Shown: piece by piece, positions 37,850 to 43,963 of the stretch
How positions within the stretch are numbered: position 1 is the first letter of the stretch
Layout of the letters: every line of letters starts with the position of its first letter
Assembly (NCBI RefSeq): GCF_000744775.1
Contig: NZ_JQMP01000004.1
Coordinates: 372,001-436,000 of the forward strand
DNA from: Thermorudis peleae
Lineage (GTDB): Bacteria > Chloroflexota > Chloroflexia > Thermomicrobiales > Thermomicrobiaceae
Reading direction: 5' to 3'
Length of the DNA: 64,000 nt
Notes under the pieces: model-generated
Told to the model about the DNA's origin: nothing
Databases searched by the model: none
What the model saw: only the letters and a program-made list of their open reading frames with translations
Program-made: the position numbers and the translations under genes

Positions 37850-38136
37850 GCAGCGGCGTACTCTTCCCCAACACGCTCAGCCAGTGCTTTTGCGACATAC
37901 AGAATTCCGGCAGTGATTCCGCCGGTTGTGGCAATGGTCGCAAGCACAGCCAAAACGGACCACACTGTCCAGCCGGCAAGCAGCAGATCAATGATATGCA
38001 GCGCCGTACTATAGCTCAGACCAAGCATTCCGGCCAGCATCGCTGGGTTGCTCGCACCAGAGAGCAGGCTGGCAAAAACACAGGACAAGAACCCAACGCC
38101 TAAGAGCATTCCGAACCACGAAGCCTGCTGCCTCAT
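37843..38136 (-). CDS. Circular bacteriocin precursor (AS-48/uberolysin-like)
   Basis: A 97-residue peptide. Residues 1-33 form a hydrophobic leader (like the 35-residue AS-48 leader). The predicted core is Leu34 to Trp97, 64 residues, beginning LAGMLGLSYSTALHIIDLLL and ending EEYAAAW. Uberolysin likewise begins LAGYTGIASGTA and ends in Trp, and AS-48 ends in Trp; head-to-tail closure joins the first hydrophobic residue to this aromatic. The core fits four or five short helices with a Gly-Gly turn (TTGGITAG). It has few charges and is slightly acidic, unlike cationic AS-48. AGGAGGT precedes the ATG. No Lan, Cys-bridge or double-Gly features occur. Confidence 0.82.
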   Translation of the reverse strand: MRQQASWFGMLLGVGFLSCVFASLLSGASNPAMLAGMLGLSYSTALHIIDLLLAGWTVWSVLAVLATIATTGGITAGILYVAKALAERVGEEYAAAW

Positions 38137-38181
38137 CAGCTACCTCCTGGTTCACGCAACGAACCAATTTCTCCTAAGGAG

Positions 38182-38212
38182 AGTCTACTCTCTCTCTCTC
38201 TCTTGATGTCAA
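38182..38212 (-). promoter_or_regulatory. Bacteriocin operon promoter with an (AG)8 spacer
   Basis: On the minus strand a perfect -35 box TTGACA (38207-38212) is followed by a 19-bp spacer made of TCA and eight AG units (38188-38203), then TAGACT (38182-38187) as -10. Loss of one AG unit would give the optimal 17 bp. The start of transcription falls near 38175 on a short inverted repeat TCTCC-TAA-GGAGA (38170-38182), a possible operator. A strong ribosome site follows before the precursor ATG. Confidence 0.6.
38188..38203. repeat. Dinucleotide microsatellite (CT)8
   Basis: Eight uninterrupted CT units. It lies exactly between the -35 and -10 boxes of the bacteriocin promoter, so slippage would change promoter strength. 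Confidence 0.9.
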
Positions 38213-38623
38213 GCACGCATGACGCACCGGACGAAGCGTTCATCGATGCGAGGTGACCGGCATCCATCTCGACAGGAGGCCCAACTGCATCGCATCGCTC
38301 CTGGCGGTTATCGCGCAGACGCAGTCGTTGGGCCATGCTGCACCCAGCACCGCATTGCGCGCAATGGTGTGACCATTTCCAGCACACTACGCTGCAGGAT
38401 GACAGCGAGAATACTTTCCGTAGGCCTGGAGCGCCCACCCATGTTCGCTGTGGGAGAGAAAACAAGAGCAACGTGCCGCTACATGTGACTCGATTCTGCC
38501 TCATCCCATCACAAGCTATATGACACCGACTGCATGGTATGGAGCGGGAGACAAAGAGCAATGCTCTGCGGTATACTTTCGCTATGGTGCACCCGGCAGG
38601 GCCGACGGCAAAGCCGGGGCTCG

Positions 38624-38708
38624 TGGAGAGGTGGCCGAGTGGTTGAAGGCGGCGGTCTTGAAAACCGCAAGGCGATGAGCCTCGGGGGTTCGAATCCCTC
38701 CCTCTCCG
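38624..38708 (+). tRNA. tRNA-Ser (anticodon TGA)
   Basis: The acceptor stem is GGAGAGG paired with CCTCTCC, discriminator G at 38708, anticodon loop CTTGAAA with TGA, a long class II variable arm, and T-loop GGTTCGAATC. CCA is not encoded. Its 3' part from 38651 on lies in the 169-bp repeat that bounds the integrated element, so the present gene is a junction of host 5' half and one repeat copy. Confidence 0.95.
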
Positions 38709-38819
38709 CCGGGCGAGACCAGCCTGGGAAGGTGCCTGAGAGGTCGAAAGGGGTCGCCTGCTAAGCGATTGGGGCTGGCATAACCGGCCCCCGTGGGTTC
38801 GAATCCCACCCTTCCCGCC
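38651..38819 (+). repeat. Left 169-bp direct repeat (attL)
   Basis: Matches 48197-48365 base for base except one position (38741 A, 48287 C). It contains the 3' half of tRNA-Ser(TGA), the 17-bp spacer and the whole tRNA-Ser(GCT) gene. The crossover point cannot be placed more exactly within the identity. Confidence 0.93.
38726..38817 (+). tRNA. tRNA-Ser (anticodon GCT), left copy
   Basis: The acceptor stem GGGAAGG pairs with CCTTCCC, the anticodon loop is CTGCTAA with GCT, and a long variable arm (CTGGCATAACCGG) marks a serine tRNA. It lies 17 bp after tRNA-Ser(TGA), wholly inside the 169-bp repeat, and differs from the right copy only at 38741 (A here, C there) in the D-loop. Confidence 0.95.
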
Positions 38820-39084
38820 TGCATGGGGTCAGCCTGGGGTCGGTGCCCCATGCGCAGAAAAACGGCATGCCCCCGCCTGGCCTGGCCAGCGGGGGCAGTG
38901 TTCCGGGTACACTTACGGCTGCCGGGCCACCCGATCTGGCCTGGCCATCCCCCGGCACTGCGCCTACCAGTGGCCGGGGATTTCTCGTGCTTCCCTGGTA
39001 AGGTACGAACCCTGTTGGGGCCAGTCTACGTGCTGGCCCCCGGAGCGTCAAGGAGCCCCGGGGACGTTCCCCCGGGGTTGCGGC
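38820..39084. other. Hairpin-rich non-coding left end of the element
   Basis: In 265 bp at least five GC-rich inverted repeats occur: GCATGGGG/CCCCATGC (about 38821-38852), GCCCCCGC/GCGGGGGC (38869-38896), a long imperfect stem 38947-38981 followed by TTTCTC, GGGGCCAG/CTGGCCCC (about 39016-39041) and AGCCCCGGGG/CCCCCGGGGTT (about 39055-39078). Some may be terminators; together they could form an origin or packaging structure. Confidence 0.6.
38824..38843 (+). other. Candidate integrase arm sites, left end
   Basis: TGGGGTCAG (38824-38832) and TGGGGTCGG (38835-38843) stand 11 bp apart just inside the left repeat. The same motif, twice at the same 11-bp spacing, occurs just inside the right repeat. 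Confidence 0.45.
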
Positions 39085-39348
39085 CTAGAACGGAATCAGC
39101 CAGGTCTCATCCTCCTCAGTGGCCACGGGGATGATGGCCGGGTAGCGGGCCTGGGAGCGCTGGGCCTGCCGCTCTAGCGCCCGCATCCGGCGCTGAGTAG
39201 CGAGTTCGCCCCGGATGTAGTCGGTCGCAATGCGCCGCCCCAGCTCATCACCAAACCACTCCCGGAATTCCAGCGCCTCCGGGGCCAGCCGCTCAATGGT
39301 CTCCCAGGTGTAGTACCAGGTCCGCTGTGGTGTCGGTGTCGTCGCCAT
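39085..39348 (-). CDS. Small charged protein at the left end of the element
   Basis: An 87-residue protein of unknown function, with a predicted long basic helix (LATQRRMRALERQAQRSQAR) in its second half and a WYYTWETIERLAPEALEF segment near the start. The ATG at 39348 follows AAAGGAG and a near-consensus promoter (TTGACA, 18 bp, TATTAT). It is transcribed divergently from the Cro/C1-type regulator, the place where phages and satellites keep the gene that opposes or is controlled by the repressor. I do not recognise its family. Confidence 0.6.
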   Translation of the reverse strand: MATTPTPQRTWYYTWETIERLAPEALEFREWFGDELGRRIATDYIRGELATQRRMRALERQAQRSQARYPAIIPVATEEDETWLIPF

Positions 39349-39366
39349 CGCTCCGCTCCTTTCCCT

Positions 39367-39414
39367 TGCACCCCTATAATACCACAATGCACACACTGGT
39401 GTCAAGGGGGTGCA
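39367..39414 (-). promoter_or_regulatory. Promoter with paired operator-like sites between the divergent regulator genes
   Basis: On the minus strand TTGACA (39400-39405), 18 bp and TATTAT (39376-39381) form a near-consensus promoter for the 87-residue protein. It is flanked by the inverted pair TGCACCCC (39367-39374) and GGGGTGCA (39407-39414), which are exact reverse complements and candidate binding sites for the HTH protein encoded at 39452. Confidence 0.6.
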
Positions 39415-39451
39415 CCACGGTATGCTGAGGAACCGAGAGGGGGCTGCGCCG

Positions 39452-39682
39452 ATGGACGTCAAACCACTGCGGCAATGGCGGATTGAGAAAGGCTACGGGC
39501 TCAAAGAACTGGCCCGGCGTGCTGGGGTCAGCCACACGACCGTCTTACGCATCGAACGGGGTGAAACCCACGGCCAGGCGGGCACCTACCGCAAGCTGGC
39601 CGAGGCCTTGGGGTTACCCGGACCACTCGCCATCCTCGAATACCGGCAATTGGTGCAGGCTGGGGAGGATACCCCGGGATGA
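39452..39682 (+). CDS. Cro/C1-type (XRE) HTH regulator
   Basis: A 76-residue single-domain DNA-binding protein: QWRIEKGYGLKELARRAG, then VSHTTVLRIERGE is a textbook XRE helix-turn-helix. The ATG at 39452 follows GAGGGGG. It faces the minus-strand genes of the element across 103 bp with operator-like sites, so it is the likely repressor that keeps the element silent. It lacks the C-terminal protease domain of LexA/CI repressors, so induction would need another route, such as a helper-phage antirepressor; that is inference. Confidence 0.85.
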   Translation: MDVKPLRQWRIEKGYGLKELARRAGVSHTTVLRIERGETHGQAGTYRKLAEALGLPGPLAILEYRQLVQAGEDTPG

Positions 39683-39807
39683 TTCCCAGGGGACGGTCCC
39701 CGTATTTTTCAGGTATTTTTCCACCCTTAAAAAACGGCCTGGGGAGAAGCCCATTATCCCCCACGTTGCATTGGATAATTCCCCTCCCTCCCCAGGGCCA
39801 GCGTTCC

Positions 39808-39939
39808 TCAGTCCTGGCGGGCAGCGGAACGCTCTGGCCACTGGGGAGTCCCATCCCAGCCGCAGGTAGGGCACGGTGGCCGGGGTGTGGGGCGGGCCAG
39901 CTGCTGCTCCAGGCGGGTCAACCGGCGGGTTCGGTTCAT
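39808..39939 (-). CDS. 43-residue zinc-knuckle protein
   Basis: A very short gene starting at ATG 39939, which overlaps the stop of the TerS-like gene (ATGA), so it is coupled to it. The product begins MNRTRRLTRLEQQLARP and contains CPTCGWDG, one CxxC knuckle. In phages a small CxxC protein after the small terminase is common, but no function can be named. It is the last gene of the leftward operon of the element. Confidence 0.55.
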   Translation of the reverse strand: MNRTRRLTRLEQQLARPTPRPPCPTCGWDGTPQWPERSAARQD

Positions 39940-40322
39940 GCCGTCTTCCCTTGCTGCTCCACCAGGGTCTCAAGGGCCGAGAGCCGCTGTTCAATGTCCA
40001 CCTGTTCCGTCAGTTTCAGGAGATGGGAGAGCACGCTGTTGGCCGCTGAGACTTTACTGGGCCAGGGGGCGGCCGGATCGACCATCGTCTGCTGCAACGT
40101 GGCCACGGCGACCAGGGCGGCCTGGCGGAGGTGGCCCAGAATCTGCTCTAGCTGCTGCTGGGCCAACGTCCGGACATACTGCTGCATGGCCGGCTGCTTG
40201 AGCCAACGTTTGGCGGTGGCCTCCGAAACCCGGGCCACCTGGCATGCCTCCTTCAGGCTCCGACAACCCACGTAGGCCACGGCAAAGCGTTGCTGTCGGA
40301 CCGACAGCTCATTTCGGCTCAT
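39936..40322 (-). CDS. Terminase small subunit-like HTH protein
   Basis: A 128-residue protein. Residues 5-50 (LSVRQQRFAVAYVGC, then SLKEACQVARVSEATAKRWL) have the pattern of phage small terminases and phBC6A51-type HTH proteins, followed by a helical oligomerisation region and a C-terminal coiled coil (IEQRLSALETLVEQQ). In phage satellites a TerS redirects the helper packaging motor to satellite DNA. No large terminase is present in the element. A plain HTH regulator is the alternative. Confidence 0.6.
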   Translation of the reverse strand: MSRNELSVRQQRFAVAYVGCRSLKEACQVARVSEATAKRWLKQPAMQQYVRTLAQQQLEQILGHLRQAALVAVATLQQTMVDPAAPWPSKVSAANSVLSHLLKLTEQVDIEQRLSALETLVEQQGKTA

Positions 40323-40342
40323 CTGCGGCCACCTTCAGCACG

Positions 40343-40495
40343 TCATCCCCACTGCTGCACCCGCTGGTCGGCCAGGGAGCGGTCGGCCGTCCGCTCGGAG
40401 ATGCCGGCCGACCTCGCCGCCTCAGGGACGCTCCGGCACTCGAAGAGCGCCTGCACGAACTGGAGCTGCTTGGGGGTCACGTCATTTCGTGCCAT
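40343..40495 (-). CDS. 50-residue HTH peptide, truncated paralogue of the TerS-like protein
   Basis: The product MARNDVTPKQLQFVQALFEC, then PEAARSAGISERTADRSLADQ corresponds to the N-terminal HTH of the TerS-like protein downstream, and it stops right after the HTH. The start lies within the end of the upstream zinc protein gene and the stop is 20 bp before the TerS-like start. It could be a stand-alone DNA-binding domain that competes with TerS, or the decayed remains of a duplication. Confidence 0.6.
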   Translation of the reverse strand: MARNDVTPKQLQFVQALFECRSVPEAARSAGISERTADRSLADQRVQQWG

Positions 40496-40751
40496 TGTCT
40501 GCCACCCGTTGCCCAGTCACTTGGGCCAACCATTGCTGGGTCAGCACCCACAGCGGGCCTTCGTCCTGGATCTCGATCACCTCACCCGCCCTGGCCATCT
40601 GCACCATGATCGCCAGGTCCTGTTCCAGATATACGAGAAACGTGTCGAGCAACCGCTGGCAGTCGCTGCACAACCGGCCATTCCCAGCCTTCATCCTGCC
40701 ACAAACTCGGCACTGGCACTGCTCAAGCCGGTGGAGCCGTCGTCTCAGCAC
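40482..40751 (-). CDS. Small zinc-finger protein
   Basis: An 89-residue protein with CQCRVCGRMKAGNGRLCSDC near the start, a four-Cys zinc site, followed by a helix-rich region. The GTG at 40751 follows GGGGAGG; the open frame further upstream is a shadow of the nuclease gene. It overlaps the nuclease gene by 29 bp and the 50-residue HTH gene by 14 bp, so it is part of the same operon. Function unknown; size and zinc site resemble phage late-transcription or terminase-associated proteins, but nothing specific can be claimed. Confidence 0.6.
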   Translation of the reverse strand: MLRRRLHRLEQCQCRVCGRMKAGNGRLCSDCQRLLDTFLVYLEQDLAIMVQMARAGEVIEIQDEGPLWVLTQQWLAQVTGQRVADNGTK

Positions 40752-41046
40752 CGTGCACCTCCCCGAACCACGCCTCGAAGTCCTTGAGTCGCAGCACCAC
40801 CAACGCTTCACGGTAGCGCTGGCCATGCTGGTGCAGGATGGCGATGGGGAGCTGGCTTGGCTGTGCGGCCCGTTCCGCCTGCTGCACGGCCCCCAGGATC
40901 CACTGGGGAAGGGTCTTGCGGTGCTTGACTTCAATCGCCAGCCAGGGATGCCGGATATCCGGCTGGCCCACACGGCCACTCACCGGCACCCGCTCCCCAC
41001 CCACCAGCTTGGCAAGCGCTCGTTCAGCATATTTCCAGGTGCGCAT
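40723..41046 (-). CDS. Small PD-(D/E)XK nuclease, Holliday-junction-resolvase-like
   Basis: A 107-residue protein with the catalytic pattern GQPDIRHPWLAIEVKHRKTL: the Asp, then ExK nine residues later, of the restriction-endonuclease fold. An N-terminal KYAERALAKLVGGERVPVSG segment is typical of the small phage-encoded resolvase-like nucleases, where the Glu of the helix completes the site. Its place directly after the replication genes suggests processing of replication or recombination intermediates. No methylase is nearby, so restriction activity is unlikely. Confidence 0.72.
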   Translation of the reverse strand: MRTWKYAERALAKLVGGERVPVSGRVGQPDIRHPWLAIEVKHRKTLPQWILGAVQQAERAAQPSQLPIAILHQHGQRYREALVVLRLKDFEAWFGEVHGAETTAPPA

Positions 41047-41055
41047 CGCCGTCTC

Positions 41056-41472
41056 CTACCAGTAGCATGGACAGTTCCGGCACCCCGGCAAGCCGTCGTA
41101 GAGCCGCCGGTAGGCCAGGTCGTAGGCCTCCCGAGAACGCAACGCTGGATGCCGGGCATACCAACCGACCAGGGTGCGGAGCCGTGGTTTGATGCCCACA
41201 TACCCTCCATAGCCATACCAGATGGCGTTGGCACAGGTCGTTGTCGCCCAGCGGAAGACGTCGGGCGGGAGTTCGACCGGCAAGGCCAGGAGTTGCCGCT
41301 TGAGCTGGTCCATCCGGCGGTATGCCCGGACTTCCCGTTCAAGCTGGGCCAGTTCCGGTTCGAGGTCAACCAGGCGTTCCCAGCTCAGGGCCGCTGGGGG
41401 CAGGGCCTGGCTGGTGTCTGGCATGGGAGTTTCAGGCCATCCAGCAAACGAGACCGGCGTTCGTTCAGTCAT
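41056..41472 (-). CDS. Conserved element protein of unknown function next to the replicase
   Basis: A 138-residue protein starting at ATG 41472 inside the last codons of the replicase gene. It has a helical middle (LAQLEREVRAYRRMDQLKRQLLALP) and an aromatic end with three cysteines (GLPGCRNCPCYW), perhaps a metal site. The residues FRWATTTCANAIWYGYGGYVG suggest a compact fold. I do not recognise it. Tight coupling to the replication protein suggests a role in replication initiation. Confidence 0.55.
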   Translation of the reverse strand: MTERTPVSFAGWPETPMPDTSQALPPAALSWERLVDLEPELAQLEREVRAYRRMDQLKRQLLALPVELPPDVFRWATTTCANAIWYGYGGYVGIKPRLRTLVGWYARHPALRSREAYDLAYRRLYDGLPGCRNCPCYW

Positions 41473-43900
41473 CCTCCACCTCCGTGACATCATGCCCATC
41501 CGCTGACTGCTGCACGGCCAGCCAGCGCTCCAGGACCTCGGGATAGGCAATCCCCAGCTGGTCGTACTTGCGCTTGGTGCACCAGCCGCAGTAGAGCTTG
41601 AACGTGGGGACCGTGATGGGCGCTCCACACTCGACACAGGCCCTGGCCGGTTCATCTGCCCACGCCAGGGAGGCCTGCTCAGCCGGGCCAGCAGCCTGCT
41701 CGGTCGCCTGCTGCCGGGCCGCCTTCTTGCGGCAAGCATCAGAGCAGTACTTCGCTGGTTTCCCACGCCCGGACCAGCCAAAGGCAGCGCCACACCACTC
41801 GCAGATGGCAGTTTTGGCGTCTGCATCGAAAATGTCCGGTTTTCCGGGGTCGTGTCCGGTTTTCTCGGTGAGGCCCTGTCCGCCATTTTTGGCTTCGTGA
41901 TGCGGAATGTCCGGTTTTCCGGGGTCGTGTCCGGTTTTTCCAGCACCCGCAAAATTGGCGATTTCCGCATCGTGATGGGAAATGTCCGGTTTTCCGCCGG
42001 AATTCTTTTCTTCACGCTTAGGGGTATAGCGTGAAGAAAAGAATTCATCCCCCATTTCGTGACATTCCGCATCAGGACGGCCACTGTCACGAAACGTCCC
42101 TGGGGCAGTCTCCGCACGGGATGGTTCGCCGGGCACTGACCAGCGGTAGGGGTCGCCCCGCTTGCCGCTCCCGTCCCGGTGCACCCGACCAGCCTGGTGG
42201 AGGGCCTTGAGCCGCTGGGCGACCGTGGGGTAGGGCAACCCCGTCGCCTTGGCCAGGTCTTCGGTCGTCGCTGCCCCACTGTCAACCAGGGCGGCCAAGA
42301 GCTGAGCACATTGGGCCTCGACCGCATAGGCTGCCGGTGTCCCCAGCGTCTCGTAGACGCCGTCGCCATCCCAGCGCACCACCACCTCGAACGGTTCGTA
42401 GCGGGAGTAGATGGTGAGCACCCGGCGGGTGTCATCGGGTTGCTCAGGCTCAAGCCGCCGCATCTCCACGATAATGTCAACGAAGCCAGCGATGGCCCCC
42501 GACCCCCGCCCGGCCGTCGCCTGGCCCCCATCCCCCTTGCGAGGATGGCGCAGGAGCAGGACCGCCGCCCCCGCACTGGCAATCGCCTGCAGGGGCAGGA
42601 GGGCCGAGACCGTCTCACTGGCATCGTTCTCATCCACGACGCACCACAGGTTCGGCAACGCATCGAACACGACCAGGTCGTAGCCCTCGCTGCCCACCAG
42701 GGTGACCAGGTAGTGGGTGAAGAGGCGCCACTCGGCGTGGGTGGGCCGCTTGGGGAACGGGCGGCTGATCAGGTGGACGTGTGCCCCCAGGCCCAACGCC
42801 GCTGCCCGCTCCGCCCACTTGACCTTCGGCTCTTCGGAGACCACCAGCGCTTTGCCGGGGGCAACGGGCCGCCCGGCCAGCTCCCCACCAGCCGCCATCC
42901 GCTGGAGCAGGGCGGCCACCAACGTGGTCTTCCCGCTCTTCCAGAGGGCGTAGAAGTCAGTGAGGTGGCCTTTCGCCAACACCCCATCCCAGAGCCACTC
43001 GACGGTGGCCGCCTCGTCGGCCAGGTCGGTGAGCATGACCGGCTGCCAGTGGTCGGGGATCGAGGATGATGCGGCATCCCGCTCATCATCGCCTGGGGAC
43101 GATCCCCCAGCATGCCTGCCGTTGTGGGTGATGAGGATGGGGTTCTCTTCCCAATGGCCGGTGGAGGAAGCGATGGCCTCCAGTTCTTTATCAGGCAACG
43201 GTTCCTCACAACGCCGATTCATCGCCTTGAGCACCATCAGGATTTCGTCGGGCTCCAGATGGCCATCCCCCCGCAGCCAGCCAGCAACCCGGACCAGGGT
43301 GAGATGCCGGATTCCCGTGGGGATGGTGCGTTTGAGCGTTGCGCTGAGCGGCTCCTGCCGATGGCCATTGAGCTGGGGGGCATCAGGCTGGGGGAGGTCA
43401 TCTGGCTCCAGCTCCAGTGCCTCCTCCGGCTGTTCCGAGAGCCAGCGGTAGTCGTGTTTGGCACCCAGCTTGAAGGCCCTGGTCGGTGGGGCAAAAATGA
43501 GACCACCAGCCCCTTTGATATCACCCCACGGATGCTTTTGGGTGGGAACGGGCCGCTCACTCAGGCAGTACACGTGGAGGCCACCACGTTGCGATTCGGC
43601 CACCAATCCCTGCCGCCATCCCAGACACTCGACATCTAACCAGTTCTCGGCCCTGGCCCGGTACTGGGGTTCGACGTCCCAGACCCACCAGTACTTGCCC
43701 GACTGGGGCTCTCGGTGGCCGCAGATGATGGCCAGGCCGTCGGCTCTGTCCCAGGGCCACGTGGTCATGTCGTCGGGGACTGGGGGCCGGTCCTTGAAGC
43801 GTTCCCATTTGACCAGGGGTGTGCCCTGGTGAATGGGAATGGCCGGGAGCCCCCAGGACTGGTACTCGCTGGCCCGTTGGTGTAGCATGGTGACCGTCAT
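41465..43900 (-). CDS. Replication protein: primase-polymerase plus RepA-like helicase
   Basis: An 811-residue multidomain protein. The N-terminal 200 residues fit the bifunctional primase/polymerase (Prim-Pol) domain: WVWDVEP acidic motif, a GGLHVYC motif and GGLIFAPPTRAF. A RepA-type AAA ATPase follows, with WKSGKTTLVAALLQ as Walker A (about residue 320) and YDLVVFDALPNLW as Walker B. Next come a winged helix (TTEDLAKATGLPYPTVAQRL), three 25-residue repeats and two C-terminal zinc ribbons (CEWCG with CSDAC; CVECG with CGWC). It should unwind and prime the element's own DNA. The ATG at 43900 follows AAAGGAG. Satellites and small plasmids use such fused replicases. Confidence 0.85.
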   Translation of the reverse strand: MTVTMLHQRASEYQSWGLPAIPIHQGTPLVKWERFKDRPPVPDDMTTWPWDRADGLAIICGHREPQSGKYWWVWDVEPQYRARAENWLDVECLGWRQGLVAESQRGGLHVYCLSERPVPTQKHPWGDIKGAGGLIFAPPTRAFKLGAKHDYRWLSEQPEEALELEPDDLPQPDAPQLNGHRQEPLSATLKRTIPTGIRHLTLVRVAGWLRGDGHLEPDEILMVLKAMNRRCEEPLPDKELEAIASSTGHWEENPILITHNGRHAGGSSPGDDERDAASSSIPDHWQPVMLTDLADEAATVEWLWDGVLAKGHLTDFYALWKSGKTTLVAALLQRMAAGGELAGRPVAPGKALVVSEEPKVKWAERAAALGLGAHVHLISRPFPKRPTHAEWRLFTHYLVTLVGSEGYDLVVFDALPNLWCVVDENDASETVSALLPLQAIASAGAAVLLLRHPRKGDGGQATAGRGSGAIAGFVDIIVEMRRLEPEQPDDTRRVLTIYSRYEPFEVVVRWDGDGVYETLGTPAAYAVEAQCAQLLAALVDSGAATTEDLAKATGLPYPTVAQRLKALHQAGRVHRDGSGKRGDPYRWSVPGEPSRAETAPGTFRDSGRPDAECHEMGDEFFSSRYTPKREEKNSGGKPDISHHDAEIANFAGAGKTGHDPGKPDIPHHEAKNGGQGLTEKTGHDPGKPDIFDADAKTAICEWCGAAFGWSGRGKPAKYCSDACRKKAARQQATEQAAGPAEQASLAWADEPARACVECGAPITVPTFKLYCGWCTKRKYDQLGIAYPEVLERWLAVQQSADGHDVTEVEDD
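41831..41996 (-). repeat. Tandem 75-bp repeats inside the replication gene
   Basis: A 33-bp unit beginning AATGTCCGGTTTTCCGG recurs at 41831-41863 and 41906-41938, with a 16-bp part at 41981-41996. The period is exactly 75 bp, giving a 25-residue protein repeat that contains GKPDI and, at its end, KTGHDP. It forms a flexible linker between the winged helix and the zinc ribbons. Confidence 0.85.
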
Positions 43901-43963
43901 CAGTGAACTCCTTTCGAACAACCCTGGTGGCCGGGGGCAGGGTGAACCCCCGGCTACTGGTCC

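Larger units (their letters stand above)
38137..38623. other. Intergenic region between the bacteriocin precursor and tRNA-Ser
   Basis: 487 bp. It contains the bacteriocin promoter at the left and the tRNA promoter (TATACT at 38572-38577, with a GAGACA-like -35 about 17 bp before it) at the right. In between I see no gene. Confidence 0.5.

Noticed and set aside
37843-38136. Linear class II bacteriocin or lanthipeptide
   Set aside because: There is no double-Gly leader, no Cys pattern and no modification enzyme; the DUF95 partner and terminal Trp fit circular peptides better.
39679-40275. A 198-codon plus-strand frame in the element
   Set aside because: It is the complement of the TerS-like and 43-residue genes, which have ribosome sites, overlaps and family features; the plus frame has none.
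40752-40979. N-terminal extension of the 89-residue zinc protein
   Set aside because: The extension overlaps the nuclease gene in another frame and looks random; a GTG with a good ribosome site at 40751 explains the gene.
41056-42663. A 535-codon minus-strand frame
   Set aside because: Its first three quarters lie antiphase inside the replicase gene and read as low-complexity Arg/Ser/Pro. Only the end from ATG 41472 is a real gene.
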